Numbered from the stretch's first letter, positions 42,755 through 50,980 are shown. The stretch is DNA of 64,000 nt from Paenibacillus amylolyticus (GCF_003719335.1 NZ_RIAS01000013.1:1-64000); one strand, 5' to 3'. Notes: generated by a model not told the origin, from the sequence alone. Numbers and translations: made by a program.

Positions 42755-43855
42755 TTGAAACCGAAATCCCAGATTGTCAATCTGCCTGTGTATAAGGCGG
42801 GCAAACCGATTGAAGAAGTTAAACGTGAGCTGGGGCTGGAGCACGTCATCAAGCTGGCCTCCAACGAGAATCCCTATGGCAGTTCTCCCGCTGTACTTGA
42901 GGCAATTACGAGAGAATTGGCTAATGTAAGTATTTATCCCGACGGAAGTGCTGCAGAACTGACAGCGGTGCTTGCCAAGCATTTGGGAGTAGAGCGAGAC
43001 AATTTGATTTTTGGCTGTGGATCGGATGAAATTATTGCGCTGATCACACGGGCGTTCTTTCTTCCTGGAGATGAGACGATTATGGCGGACCAGACCTTCT
43101 CCGTGTATAAAAGCAATGCGGACATCGAGGGTGCTGTAACGATAGAGGTCCCTTTGAAAAATGGAACTCACGACTTGCCAGCAATGCTGGCGCAAATCAA
43201 TGATAAAACCAAAGCTGTCTGGGTGTGCAATCCGAATAACCCTACCGGTACGATCATTTCCGAGCAAGAGCTGATCGCCTTTATGGACCGGGTGCCGTCG
43301 AATGTAATGGTTGTGCTGGACGAGGCTTATTACGAATTCGTAACGGATGAAGCTTATCCGCAAAGCATTTCATTGATTGATCGTTACCCGAACCTGGTTG
43401 TTCTGCGGACATTCTCCAAAATATATGGTTTAGCATCACTTCGTATAGGGTACGGAATTGCACGTCCAGAGATCATTGACCTGATTAACCGTGTACGGGA
43501 ACCGTTTAACACTTCTCGTCTTGGGCAGGTTGCGGCAATGGCTGGACTTCAGGATCAGGTTTTTGTTCAGGAGTGTTCCAAACGGAATGCTGAAGATCGA
43601 GAATGGCTACAAAATGAATTTTCACGACTGGGTTTGCCTTATTTTCCAACTCAAGGGAATTTCATTTTGGTTGATGTGAACATGCCATCCACTACAGCGT
43701 TTCAATCTTTGTTGAAACAGGGCATTATCGTTCGCTCGGGCTTTCACGTCTATCCAACATACATTCGTGTGTCTGTCGGAACAGCGGAGCAAAATCGTGC
43801 TTTTATAGCGGCGCTGGAGAACACACTGGCGGAGAATGTGGCGGCACGCCCTTAA
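42755..43855 (+). CDS. hisC: Histidinol-phosphate / aromatic aminotransferase
   Basis: 366 residues, PLP fold type I. LASNENPYGSSPAV, WVCNPNNPTGTI, VVLDEAYYEF and the PLP Lys in TFSKIYGLASLRIGYG are conserved. In B. subtilis the hisC in the trp-aro operon serves both histidine and Tyr/Phe synthesis, and the same is likely here. Start is TTG 42755 with AGGAGG at 42741-42746. Confidence 0.95.
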   Translation: MKPKSQIVNLPVYKAGKPIEEVKRELGLEHVIKLASNENPYGSSPAVLEAITRELANVSIYPDGSAAELTAVLAKHLGVERDNLIFGCGSDEIIALITRAFFLPGDETIMADQTFSVYKSNADIEGAVTIEVPLKNGTHDLPAMLAQINDKTKAVWVCNPNNPTGTIISEQELIAFMDRVPSNVMVVLDEAYYEFVTDEAYPQSISLIDRYPNLVVLRTFSKIYGLASLRIGYGIARPEIIDLINRVREPFNTSRLGQVAAMAGLQDQVFVQECSKRNAEDREWLQNEFSRLGLPYFPTQGNFILVDVNMPSTTAFQSLLKQGIIVRSGFHVYPTYIRVSVGTAEQNRAFIAALENTLAENVAARP

Positions 43856-43881
43856 TACTGGCGATGAAAGAGTGAGGACCC

Positions 43882-44976
43882 ATGACCATAAAAATTGCAA
43901 TGATTGGTGTTGGACTCATCGGCGGTTCACTTGCGCTTTGCTTTAAAGGCAAGCCGGGGATTACCGTTATGGGTTACGCACATTTGGAAGAGTTAAAAGA
44001 CAAGTACATAGCGAGCGGAGTAGTGGATGCTGCGACGCTCTCTCTGGAAGAAGCGGTGCAGGATGCCGACTTCATTTTTTTGTGTGTGCCTGTTGGTTTG
44101 CTTGAATCGTATTTTGAACAATTGTCCAGACTGCCGCTGAAAAAAGGCTGTATCATTACAGATGTTGGTAGTACGAAAGCCTCAATTGCAGCTTGTGCGG
44201 AACATATCCGGTTAAAAGAGGCCTACTTTATCGGAGGGCACCCGATGGCAGGATCGGAACGGGCGGGTGTGGACGCAGCTTCAGCTGTATTATTTGAGAA
44301 CGCATATTATGTCCTGACACCGTCCGTGCATGTGCCTGAAGAGGCTTACGGCCGCTTATCCGAGCTTTTAGCATATACTCGTGCTCAGATTGTTCGGGTA
44401 GAACCTCTGTTGCATGATGATATTGTGGGTGCAATCAGTCACCTGCCCCATGTTATTGCTGTTGCTCTGGTGAACCAGGTACGTGAATATAACGAATCCA
44501 ATCCACTGTATAAAATGCTGGCAGCAGGTGGTTTTCGGGATATTACGCGGATTGCGTCCAGCGATGCTATTGTCTGGAGGGATATTCTGCTGAGTAACCG
44601 AGAGGTGCTGCTGGAGCTTCTTAAGGACTGGAATAGTCAAATGTTGTCTTTTACAACGATGCTAGAGCAAAAGAACGGGGAAGGCATTGAGGATGCATTT
44701 CGTCAGGCACGGGAGTTCCGCAGTGTATTGCCTGAGCGACGCAAGGGCATGATCTCGCCTTTATTTGATCTGTATACAGATGTGCAGGATGCTCCGGGTA
44801 TGATCGGGAAAATAGCAACAGAGCTCGGGACAAATGATATCAACTTGAGTAACCTTGAAATTATTGAAAACCGGGTGGATGTGCCAGGGATTATGCGTTT
44901 GTCATTCCGTCAGGAAGAGGATATGGAACGGGCGAAGACTTTGCTGTCCTCCCTAGGTTATCAGGTGTGGGTTTAG
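43882..44976 (+). CDS. tyrA: Prephenate dehydrogenase
   Basis: 364 residues. NAD-dependent; makes 4-hydroxyphenylpyruvate for tyrosine. Rossmann start IAMIGVGLIGGSLALCFK, HPMAGSERAG (catalytic His), and HLPHVIAVALV in the helical domain. The last 70 residues are an ACT domain (DVQDAPGMIGKIATELG) that probably senses tyrosine. Last gene of the aromatic operon; a terminator follows. In B. subtilis an EPSP synthase gene follows tyrA; here it does not. Confidence 0.96.
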   Translation: MTIKIAMIGVGLIGGSLALCFKGKPGITVMGYAHLEELKDKYIASGVVDAATLSLEEAVQDADFIFLCVPVGLLESYFEQLSRLPLKKGCIITDVGSTKASIAACAEHIRLKEAYFIGGHPMAGSERAGVDAASAVLFENAYYVLTPSVHVPEEAYGRLSELLAYTRAQIVRVEPLLHDDIVGAISHLPHVIAVALVNQVREYNESNPLYKMLAAGGFRDITRIASSDAIVWRDILLSNREVLLELLKDWNSQMLSFTTMLEQKNGEGIEDAFRQAREFRSVLPERRKGMISPLFDLYTDVQDAPGMIGKIATELGTNDINLSNLEIIENRVDVPGIMRLSFRQEEDMERAKTLLSSLGYQVWV

Positions 44977-44982
44977 GATGGA

Positions 44983-45010
44983 AAAGAGGGCGAGAGCTCT
45001 CTTTTTTTTG
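44983..45010 (+). terminator. Intrinsic terminator of the trp-hisC-tyrA operon
   Basis: AGAGGGC pairs with GCTCTCT around GAGA, followed by eight T. Confidence 0.85.
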
Positions 45011-45040
45011 TAACTAGGGGAAGAACTATGTTTTTAGACA

Positions 45041-45123
45041 AAAAAAAGACCGCTTACATAAGCGGCCATTGCTCACGTGGAGCAATACAGTTATTGGATA
45101 GGAGTGGAGAGAAACCATACTGT
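45041..45123 (-). ncRNA. Candidate small RNA, about 80 nt
   Basis: On the minus strand a consensus promoter (see next entry) would start RNA near 45123. The RNA would hold three stems: TACAGT/ACTGTA closing a 27-nt CU-rich loop (45118-45092, including TCTCTCCACTCCTATCC), a 7-bp hairpin ATTGCTC/GAGCAAT (45086-45068), and a terminator hairpin CCGCTT/AAGCGG (45065-45050) followed by eight T (45047-45040). No ribosome binding site or plausible ORF. The CU-rich loop is complementary to Shine-Dalgarno-like sequences, the usual way CU-rich Gram-positive small RNAs act. I do not recognise a known family. Confidence 0.7.
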
Positions 45124-45129
45124 ACTTTT

Positions 45130-45158
45130 ATTATATGTATACGTTTTCATTTTGTCAA
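45130..45158 (-). promoter_or_regulatory. Perfect consensus sigma-A promoter of the candidate small RNA
   Basis: On the minus strand TTGACA (45158-45153), 17-nt spacer, TATAAT (45135-45130): an exact match to the vegetative consensus at optimal spacing. Confidence 0.88.
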
Positions 45159-45308
45159 CACTTTGGACAAATTTATTTGTAAAACTTAGATTTCAAGGAA
45201 AAACCGTACAATCAAGGCTTTCAATCTTACCAAAATCGTTTGTAAGGTGCGAAAAAGGATGCTGATAGAATGTACCAAAAAATAAAATTCAAAAAAATAT
45301 CTCATTTT

Positions 45309-45335
45309 TGTAACCTTTTTAGAAGTTACTGCGTC
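45309..45335 (+). promoter_or_regulatory. ECF-type promoter, probably autoregulatory
   Basis: TGTAAC (45309-45314), 17-nt spacer, CGTC (45332-45335). This fits ECF promoters of the SigX/SigW group, and the gene downstream encodes an ECF sigma factor, so self-activation is likely. Confidence 0.55.
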
Positions 45336-45436
45336 TATAGTATGCAAGGCTTTCCAAGAGGCTGTATTAGGAAGTCATGCCAACGAAATGGATGGCATAT
45401 AAATGTTAAGTCGGACAAAAGTGGATAGCAATGGAT

Positions 45437-45466
45437 TTGCCAGGATGATGCAGACCGTTGTACAAT
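45437..45466 (+). promoter_or_regulatory. Sigma-A-type promoter upstream of the ECF sigma gene
   Basis: TTGCCA (45437-45442), 18-nt spacer, TACAAT (45461-45466). It would give basal expression. A small hairpin with a T run (TGCGG/CCGCA, 45556-45579) lies in the leader. Confidence 0.5.
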
Positions 45467-45653
45467 GTTACTGTTATGTAGAAACGTTGGGGAAATTGCC
45501 ATTACATAGGGGAATTTGGCGGAAGGGCCGTGAATGGTGCTGGACGCTTTTTTTATGCGGTTGAACCGCAACTTTTTTACGCCTGTTCGGTAATACATGG
45601 ATAGAGTCGAACGGGGAGAAGCACATGGATGGGCGAGGAGGGGTCGCACTCAA

Positions 45654-46247
45654 ATGACGGATTCCCAGTTGATTCGAGAGATCAAGGAAGGTAACGTTGA
45701 GTTATATTCCGAGCTGATGAGTCGTTATCAGCGTAAAATACTGGCTTTCGTATATCATATGTTGAAAAGTTCCAATATGGAGCTGCTTGCGGAAGATCTC
45801 TGTTCTGAGACATTCTACAAGGCGTTCCGCAGTTTACACTCTTTCCGTGAGGTGGATGCTTCATTCTCCACCTGGTTGTATACTATCGCTAGAAATACGG
45901 TATTGAGTGAGCTTCGTAAACAGCGTAGTGGGAATGTTCCGCTTGAGGAGAGCGGCGTAGTTCCTATTGCTCCTATGGAGAATGCTCCTGAGCATGCTGT
46001 TCTGCGTAGCGAGCGGGTGATGCTGGTTAGAGATGCGATTAACAATCTGCCAGAGAAGCAACGTTCTGCGATTATACTTCGTGAGTATGATCAGTTGGAT
46101 TATCAGGAAATCGCGGGTATTTTGGGGCAGAGTGTCAGTTCTGTTAAATCGCTGTTATTCAGGGCAAGATCAAGCGTAAAAACACAATTGGAGCCTTATT
46201 TCTTCGAGCCGATGTACGAGCCATATGAAGGGATGAAGAACCGATGA
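45654..46247 (+). CDS. ECF-type RNA polymerase sigma factor
   Basis: 197 residues with the two ECF regions: sigma-2 (LYSELMSRYQRKILAFVYHML, AEDLCSETFYKAFRSLHSF, FSTWLYTIARNTVLSELRK) and sigma-4 (AINNLPEKQRSAIILREYDQ, LDYQEIAGILGQSVSSVKSLLFRAR). It is of the SigW/SigX-like group, which in Bacillus responds to envelope stress. ATG 45654 has GAGGAGGGG upstream. It overlaps the membrane anti-sigma gene by 4 bp, the standard arrangement. Confidence 0.92.
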   Translation: MTDSQLIREIKEGNVELYSELMSRYQRKILAFVYHMLKSSNMELLAEDLCSETFYKAFRSLHSFREVDASFSTWLYTIARNTVLSELRKQRSGNVPLEESGVVPIAPMENAPEHAVLRSERVMLVRDAINNLPEKQRSAIILREYDQLDYQEIAGILGQSVSSVKSLLFRARSSVKTQLEPYFFEPMYEPYEGMKNR

Positions 46248-46879
46248 ATTGCAATGAAGCCCAGGAACTGTTTGCATTGGTCTGGGACTTACCGGAATCT
46301 CATCCACAGCGAATTGCGTTTCAAACACATCTCGCTGGTTGTGAAGAGTGTTCGGAGCAGTTTGAAGTCTGGGAGGAAGCCCAGATGCTGCTGCACAGCA
46401 TCCCGGTTCCAGTGACAGAGCAACAGGCAGAGAGGGTCAACCGAAACGTAATGGACCGGATTTACGCGGAGTCTCCATGGTTATTACCAGAAGAGGCAAA
46501 GGTTAATCGATTCTCTGCGGTAATCCGTAAACATATGTCTTTGTGGATTGCGGCGTTCCTGGCTATATTTTTATGCAGCTTTCTGTACATGGCGATGTTC
46601 AAGCCAGAGGTATCAGAAGCTGAGACGTCCAATGTAATTACGACAGGCATCCTTGAGACTGGGGTTGCTGGAAGTACATCTTCTTCCTCGGGATTATATA
46701 AGTATGACATTCCTGGAGCAGATAAAGGGAGTATCATTGAACCTTTTGTTGTAAGTATGGGTCCTGCTTATCCTCAATACTGGATGGCATTGTCTCTGCT
46801 TGCCATAGGGATGGCTTTGTTTTCACTTGGACGTATGCATCGATCAACAACTAAACGTAAACAAGGTGTGGGTGCATAG
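46244..46879 (+). CDS. Membrane anti-sigma factor with zinc-finger (ZAS) domain
   Basis: 211 residues. The N-terminal ZAS motif is HLAGCEECSEQ (H-x3-C-x2-C) around residue 29, which binds the sigma factor. Two hydrophobic segments follow (about 101-120, MSLWIAAFLAIFLCSFLYMA, and about 178-195, WMALSLLAIGMALFSLG), leaving a roughly 55-residue loop outside the cell as a possible sensor and cleavage region. Expected to hold the sigma factor of 45654 inactive until proteolysis. Translationally coupled to it (ATGA). Confidence 0.88.
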   Translation: MNCNEAQELFALVWDLPESHPQRIAFQTHLAGCEECSEQFEVWEEAQMLLHSIPVPVTEQQAERVNRNVMDRIYAESPWLLPEEAKVNRFSAVIRKHMSLWIAAFLAIFLCSFLYMAMFKPEVSEAETSNVITTGILETGVAGSTSSSSGLYKYDIPGADKGSIIEPFVVSMGPAYPQYWMALSLLAIGMALFSLGRMHRSTTKRKQGVGA

Positions 46880-46917
46880 GTTTCCAACCTGTCGTTTGCT
46901 GTGTGGAGAAATGAGGG

Positions 46918-47526
46918 ATGAATGTGCGGATCGGGCTTGTTCGTCATGGTCTGACAGATTGGAATGCAGCTGGCCGTATACAGGGGCAGACGGATATTCC
47001 TTTGAATGAGGAAGGACGAAAGCAAGCAGAATGTCTTGGTAGACGTCTGCAGTCTGAAGACTACCAGTGGGATTATATTGTGACGAGTGGTTTGTCAAGA
47101 GCACAGGAAACGGGAGAGATTCTTTCACGGATGCTGAATGTACCTATGCTTAAACCGGACGCACGATTGAAAGAACGAGCATTTGGTCAGGTTGAGGGCC
47201 TTACTTCGGATGAACGGGTTGCACGTTGGGGTAAATCCTGGGATACACTTGATTTGGGGCAAGAGCATATCGAGGATATTCAAGTACGTGCGCTGGCTTT
47301 TTTGGACGACTTATGGTCTGCCCATTCAAAAGAAAATGTACTAATTGTAACGCATGGTGCTTTTCTTGCTAACCTGTTAACGGCATTATATCAGGACAAA
47401 TACACCGAACGCATTGGCAATCTGTCGCTGACCATTCTGGAGAAAGAATATGACGATGACTGGATTCCACTCTTATATAATTGCACACAACATCTGTCTA
47501 TGGATACCACTAAACAATCTGGGTGA
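46918..47526 (+). CDS. Histidine phosphatase family protein (phosphoglycerate-mutase-like)
   Basis: 202 residues. LVRHGLTDWN is the RHG motif with the phospho-accepting His; the second arm includes FGQVEGL (Glu) and VLIVTHGAFLANLL (second His). The fold covers phosphatases of sugars, nucleotides and cobalamin precursors; the substrate is unknown. ATG 46918 has TGGAGA 8 nt upstream. It lies 38 bp after the anti-sigma gene, so it may be read with the sigma operon. The terminator overlaps its stop codon. Confidence 0.87.
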   Translation: MNVRIGLVRHGLTDWNAAGRIQGQTDIPLNEEGRKQAECLGRRLQSEDYQWDYIVTSGLSRAQETGEILSRMLNVPMLKPDARLKERAFGQVEGLTSDERVARWGKSWDTLDLGQEHIEDIQVRALAFLDDLWSAHSKENVLIVTHGAFLANLLTALYQDKYTERIGNLSLTILEKEYDDDWIPLLYNCTQHLSMDTTKQSG

Positions 47527-47547
47527 TAAGCTCAGGTTGTTTTTTTA
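47513..47547 (+). terminator. Intrinsic terminator of the histidine phosphatase gene
   Basis: AACAATCTGGGT pairs with GCTCAGGTTGTT (12 bp with G-T pairs) around GATAA, followed by a T run; it includes the stop codon. Confidence 0.8.
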
Positions 47548-47758
47548 TACCATCTATTTGAGAGATTAAACAGGATTGAGCATAAACTCTACTGTTTTTC
47601 TTCTGATTGATTGTTTTGAGGCATAAGATGAGGTAAAACAAAAAAAATGGCAAGAAGAGGTTTAGATTGTGAAGAATCCGTCAACCATGTTTACAAAACC
47701 ACACTGTTGAAGGCCAGATCAGCAACCTAAAGCAGTGAACGGGTGAGGCGATGGATCC

Positions 47759-48877
47759 ATGAATCTAGCAGATATGCTGACTTTTGCTGATATTGGCCAG
47801 CTTAATCGAATAGCAGACTACTATCAATGTGAATGCAAGCCTAATTCCAAACATGAACTCATCCAGAGCATCCTCACAACATTGGGTAGTAAACCTTTCT
47901 TTGAGCAACAGATACGTCAATTGAACCAGGCAGATCAACGGTTTTTGAATAACCTGTTATTTGACCCCCGCCAATTTTATGGTATGGAGGAGCTCATCGC
48001 CATAGCCCGTCAATCGATGGACAAAAAGGAGAGTGAGGCAGGCTCAAGTCCCCGTGATCTCATTATTCGCTTTACCAAAAGTGGGTGGCTGTTCAATGGG
48101 ACTACACAGCAGACCAGATATCTCTATCAAGTGCCTAAAGACTTGAAACTGAGGTTCAGAGATGTGTTATCTACACATTTACGAGCAGGCATTGTTAAAA
48201 CGACAGAGCCGTCCATGTATCGAGAGGAATATCATCTGATGGCAGACGATCTGAAGTTGTTCCTGAAATTTGTGCAGCAACATGAGATCGCTGTGAATGC
48301 CGAAGGGTTGATGTATCGACGCTCACAGCAGCAACTTATGGAGCATCTGCACATCTCTGAGGAACTGGTAGGCAAAGCCGGGTGGCGCTTCGGATATGGT
48401 CGTTCGTTCAAGGATTATCCGGATCGTTTCGCACTGCTGTATGATTATGCCTTTCACCACCGCTTGATTCGTGAAGAGCAGGGCAGTCTCAGGCTGACAG
48501 GGTCTGGTGAAGAGAAACTTGGGGCCGAGAGAGCAACCGAAATGATACAGCTGTTTCGGTTTTGGTTAAGACTTTATAAAGGTGCTGTTCCAAACCTTTC
48601 CTCGATTGTGTACTGGACAGGTGAATGTGCCGAGAATTGGTCTACGATGGAATCTCTTTTCCGGCAAATTGGGCCGTTTATCCAGCCGTTTTACTACGAC
48701 ACGGCTGAAGATATCTATGATAAGCGGATCATTAAAATGATGCTGCATCTAGGCTTGATTCGTGCAGGCGAGCATGAACAAGGAAGAGTTCTGCAGATGA
48801 CGGCTTGGGGAGCAAAGCTTGCATCGTCATGCCGCTCCGTCTCGGCTGATGTTACACCTATTGTGTTTGACAAGTGA
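47759..48877 (+). CDS. Hypothetical protein, possible winged-helix/helicase-associated type
   Basis: 372 residues, no recognised motif. The N-terminus (LADMLTFADIGQLNRIADYYQC) looks like a SAP/LEM-like helical hairpin and SKHELIQSILTTL follows. The middle and C-terminal parts look like repeated winged-helix units (QQQLMEHLHISEELVGKAGWRFGYG; DKRIIKMMLHLGLIRAGEHEQG). The layout reminds me of the XPB/Ssl2-like helicase-associated N-terminal proteins, but no ATPase motif is present. Monocistronic or first of a group; weak GGGTGAGG precedes ATG 47759. B. subtilis has ypiA (a TPR protein) at this place; this is not that. Confidence 0.6.
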   Translation: MNLADMLTFADIGQLNRIADYYQCECKPNSKHELIQSILTTLGSKPFFEQQIRQLNQADQRFLNNLLFDPRQFYGMEELIAIARQSMDKKESEAGSSPRDLIIRFTKSGWLFNGTTQQTRYLYQVPKDLKLRFRDVLSTHLRAGIVKTTEPSMYREEYHLMADDLKLFLKFVQQHEIAVNAEGLMYRRSQQQLMEHLHISEELVGKAGWRFGYGRSFKDYPDRFALLYDYAFHHRLIREEQGSLRLTGSGEEKLGAERATEMIQLFRFWLRLYKGAVPNLSSIVYWTGECAENWSTMESLFRQIGPFIQPFYYDTAEDIYDKRIIKMMLHLGLIRAGEHEQGRVLQMTAWGAKLASSCRSVSADVTPIVFDK

Positions 48878-48921
48878 AGGACAAGTTGCTACAATCACTC
48901 CCAAATTAAGGAGTGATACGA

Positions 48922-49428
48922 ATGATAATTCCATACAAAGGCATAATGCCAGTGTTACACCCTTCCATATATATGGCGGAGGGATCAAAATTGATAGGTG
49001 ATCTGCAAATGGACGAAGACTCTACCGTTTGGTTCAATGCAGTCCTGCGGGCCGATTTGGCACCTATTATGATTGGAAAGCGTTGCAATATTCAAGATAA
49101 TGCTGTAGGACATGTTAACACCGATCAACCTCTTATTCTGGGAGATGATGTCTCCGTAGGACATGCTGCAATCATTCATGGTTGTACCATCGGGACGGGG
49201 GCATTGATCGGCATGGGAGCCATTGTACTCAATGGTGGCGAAATCGGTGAGTACTCACTGATTGGAGCCGGTTCTGTGGTAACTGAAAATAGTAAAATTC
49301 CGCCCTATACTCTCGCTTTGGGGACACCTGCCAAAGTGATTCGTGAATTGACTGAAGCTGATCTGCAGCGGATGTCGAGAACTTCACTGGGTTATGTAAT
49401 CAAAGGAAGAGAATATAGGAGCTCTTAA
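48922..49428 (+). CDS. Gamma-carbonic-anhydrase-like hexapeptide-repeat protein
   Basis: 168 residues, left-handed beta-helix built from hexapeptide repeats (IGDLQMDEDSTVWFNAVLRAD through GEIGEYSLIGAGSVV). The metal His are in GHVN and SVGHAAIIHGC, the pattern of the gamma-CA family (CamH, YrdA, YtoA). Family members may bind zinc or iron and hydrate CO2, but many have unknown roles. ATG 48922 has AAGGAGTG upstream. Confidence 0.87.
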   Translation: MIIPYKGIMPVLHPSIYMAEGSKLIGDLQMDEDSTVWFNAVLRADLAPIMIGKRCNIQDNAVGHVNTDQPLILGDDVSVGHAAIIHGCTIGTGALIGMGAIVLNGGEIGEYSLIGAGSVVTENSKIPPYTLALGTPAKVIRELTEADLQRMSRTSLGYVIKGREYRSS

Positions 49429-49451
49429 ATCCGTTTTGGAGGTGCATCCTA

Positions 49452-49631
49452 TTGGATAAAATGAAAGTTACGTATGAAGTCATGTTGGGGCTGGCGGCTG
49501 AGATGGTTTGGGACGAGGCGCTTCGCAAACAGAAGAGTGAAAAGCTTTATTTGGAAATCGACAAAGCGTTAGCTACCGGAGACGAAGTAGCTTTCCGGAG
49601 TCTGACGGATGAACTGAGGACGATCAATTAA
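49452..49631 (+). CDS. Small IDEAL-domain protein (YpiB-like C-terminal domain)
   Basis: 59 residues, from TTG 49452 with GGAGGTG 7 nt upstream. The protein is one IDEAL domain: ALRKQKSEKLYLEIDKALAT then GDEVAFRSLTDELRTIN, with the L-x3-ID-x-AL-x2-GD-x3-F-x2-L-x2-EL pattern. In B. subtilis the domain is the C-terminal end of YpiB, encoded in this very place before ypiF. Here the N-terminal YpiB domain is missing. Function unknown. Confidence 0.8.
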   Translation: MDKMKVTYEVMLGLAAEMVWDEALRKQKSEKLYLEIDKALATGDEVAFRSLTDELRTIN

Positions 49632-49670
49632 CGGATCAATAAAGAACCAATTATATGAATAGTCGGACAA

Positions 49671-49702
49671 AAAGGAATGCGCAAAAGCGCATTCCTTTTT
49701 TT
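49671..49702 (+). terminator. Intrinsic terminator after the IDEAL-domain gene
   Basis: AAAGGAATGCGC pairs perfectly with GCGCATTCCTTT around AAAA, followed by a T run. Confidence 0.92.
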
Positions 49703-49806
49703 AAATATTTTTTTATATAAACTTAAAATTGAATGAATATCTGGCTTTATAACATATGCTCATATATAATATGGGAATAAAATGGATAGGAAGGGGATAT
49801 AGGGAA

Positions 49807-50229
49807 TTGAAATTCAGTGAGATGAATCAAGACAGCTGGGCTGAACTGCAACTCTATCTGGATACCTGCCTTGTTCCGTTCACGGCCATGAGCGGTAAAC
49901 AGTCACCGGTTGAAGCGACTGAAGCGCTGGAGCGGCTAAGAGATTTTCTGGATATGGTAGAGATTCCTTTTAAAGGAAGGATTATGACGTACCCGGCCTA
50001 TCACTACACAAGTTCACAAATGTCAATGACATTAAATACCTTGTCGACTGAACTCAAAGCTTCTGGATTTAAATATGTGGTAATTATGTCAGCGGATGGA
50101 TCTTTTGTTGGGATGGATATTCCAGCTGCGGATTTACTTTTAAGTCAAAAGGATCTAGCAGGGCAACTTGAAGAAGGAACAATTGCCCGACATATTGGGG
50201 AATGCATTCGAGATCTATGGAAAAGGTGA
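49807..50229 (+). CDS. ypiF: YpiF-like protein (DUF2487)
   Basis: 140 residues from TTG 49807. The segment MKFSEMNQDSWAELQLYLDT and the soluble alpha/beta layout, plus the place directly before qcrA, match B. subtilis YpiF (DUF2487). Function unknown. The open frame extends upstream to 49756, but a TATAAT at 49765-49770 lies there, and AAGGGG at 49791-49796 fits the TTG. ATG 49825 is a further possible start. Confidence 0.78.
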   Translation: MKFSEMNQDSWAELQLYLDTCLVPFTAMSGKQSPVEATEALERLRDFLDMVEIPFKGRIMTYPAYHYTSSQMSMTLNTLSTELKASGFKYVVIMSADGSFVGMDIPAADLLLSQKDLAGQLEEGTIARHIGECIRDLWKR

Positions 50230-50311
50230 CATCTTGATGACAAATGTGACAAATTTCCAACAGTTTTTTAACAACGCTTACAATTGAACCTTAAAAATGT
50301 GTGACAAATTC

Positions 50312-50340
50312 TTGACGGTGTTCTAGGGCTACTATATGAT
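50312..50340 (+). promoter_or_regulatory. Promoter of qcrABC
   Basis: TTGACG (50312-50317), 17-nt spacer, TATGAT (50335-50340). Confidence 0.7.
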
Positions 50341-50422
50341 TATGTATGTTCTAGTAAGTCGTGGAATTTATGATAATGAAAACGATTGAGAGAGTTGGCT
50401 GAAAAAGGGGGTTGGAGACAGT

Positions 50423-50965
50423 ATGAGCAGTGAGCATGACCAGCACGAAGCCTCGATGAAACCGCCAAGCAAATTGGAAATGTCGCGCAGGCAGTTTTTG
50501 ACGTACACGCTTGGTGGAGCTACAGCCTACATGGCCGCCGGTGCAATTCTTCCTATGGTCCGTTTTGCGGTGGACCCGATTTTGCAGCACAAGGGAGAAG
50601 GAACCTCTGTCAAAGTGGCTGAGATCAGCAAAATTACAAATGAACCTCAAGAATTTACGTTTGAACTGAAACAACAGGATGGCTGGTATTTGAGTAATGC
50701 TTCGTTGGTGGCTTGGATTCGCAAGGACGAACAAGGGAAAATTTATGCGCTTTCACCTATCTGTAAGCATTTGGGATGTACAGTAGGATGGAACAGTGAC
50801 AAAAATTACCCGAATGAGTACCATTGCCCATGCCACGGCGCGCACTATGACAAGGAAGGGAAGAATCTTGCCGTAGCCCCGAAACCATTGGATGAATATG
50901 TGGTTAAGGAGGAACAAGGCTGGGTTTATCTGGGCGAGATTGTTCCGAACACCCGAGTGAAATAG
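50423..50965 (+). CDS. qcrA: Menaquinol-cytochrome c reductase Rieske iron-sulfur subunit
   Basis: 180 residues. An N-terminal twin-arginine-like segment (MSRRQFLTYTLGG) and membrane anchor, then the Rieske domain with CKHLGC and CPCHGAHY, which bind the [2Fe-2S] cluster by two Cys and two His. Part of the b6c complex that moves electrons from menaquinol to cytochrome c. ATG 50423 has GGTTGGAGA upstream. First of three genes. Confidence 0.96.
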   Translation: MSSEHDQHEASMKPPSKLEMSRRQFLTYTLGGATAYMAAGAILPMVRFAVDPILQHKGEGTSVKVAEISKITNEPQEFTFELKQQDGWYLSNASLVAWIRKDEQGKIYALSPICKHLGCTVGWNSDKNYPNEYHCPCHGAHYDKEGKNLAVAPKPLDEYVVKEEQGWVYLGEIVPNTRVK

Positions 50966-50980
50966 GAGGCGTGAACGCAG

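Noticed and set aside
45048..45086. Plus-strand reading of the double hairpin as a second terminator of tyrA
   Set aside because: On the plus strand the hairpins are preceded by A and not followed by T; the T run is only on the minus strand, so it ends minus-strand RNA. tyrA already has its terminator at 44983-45010.
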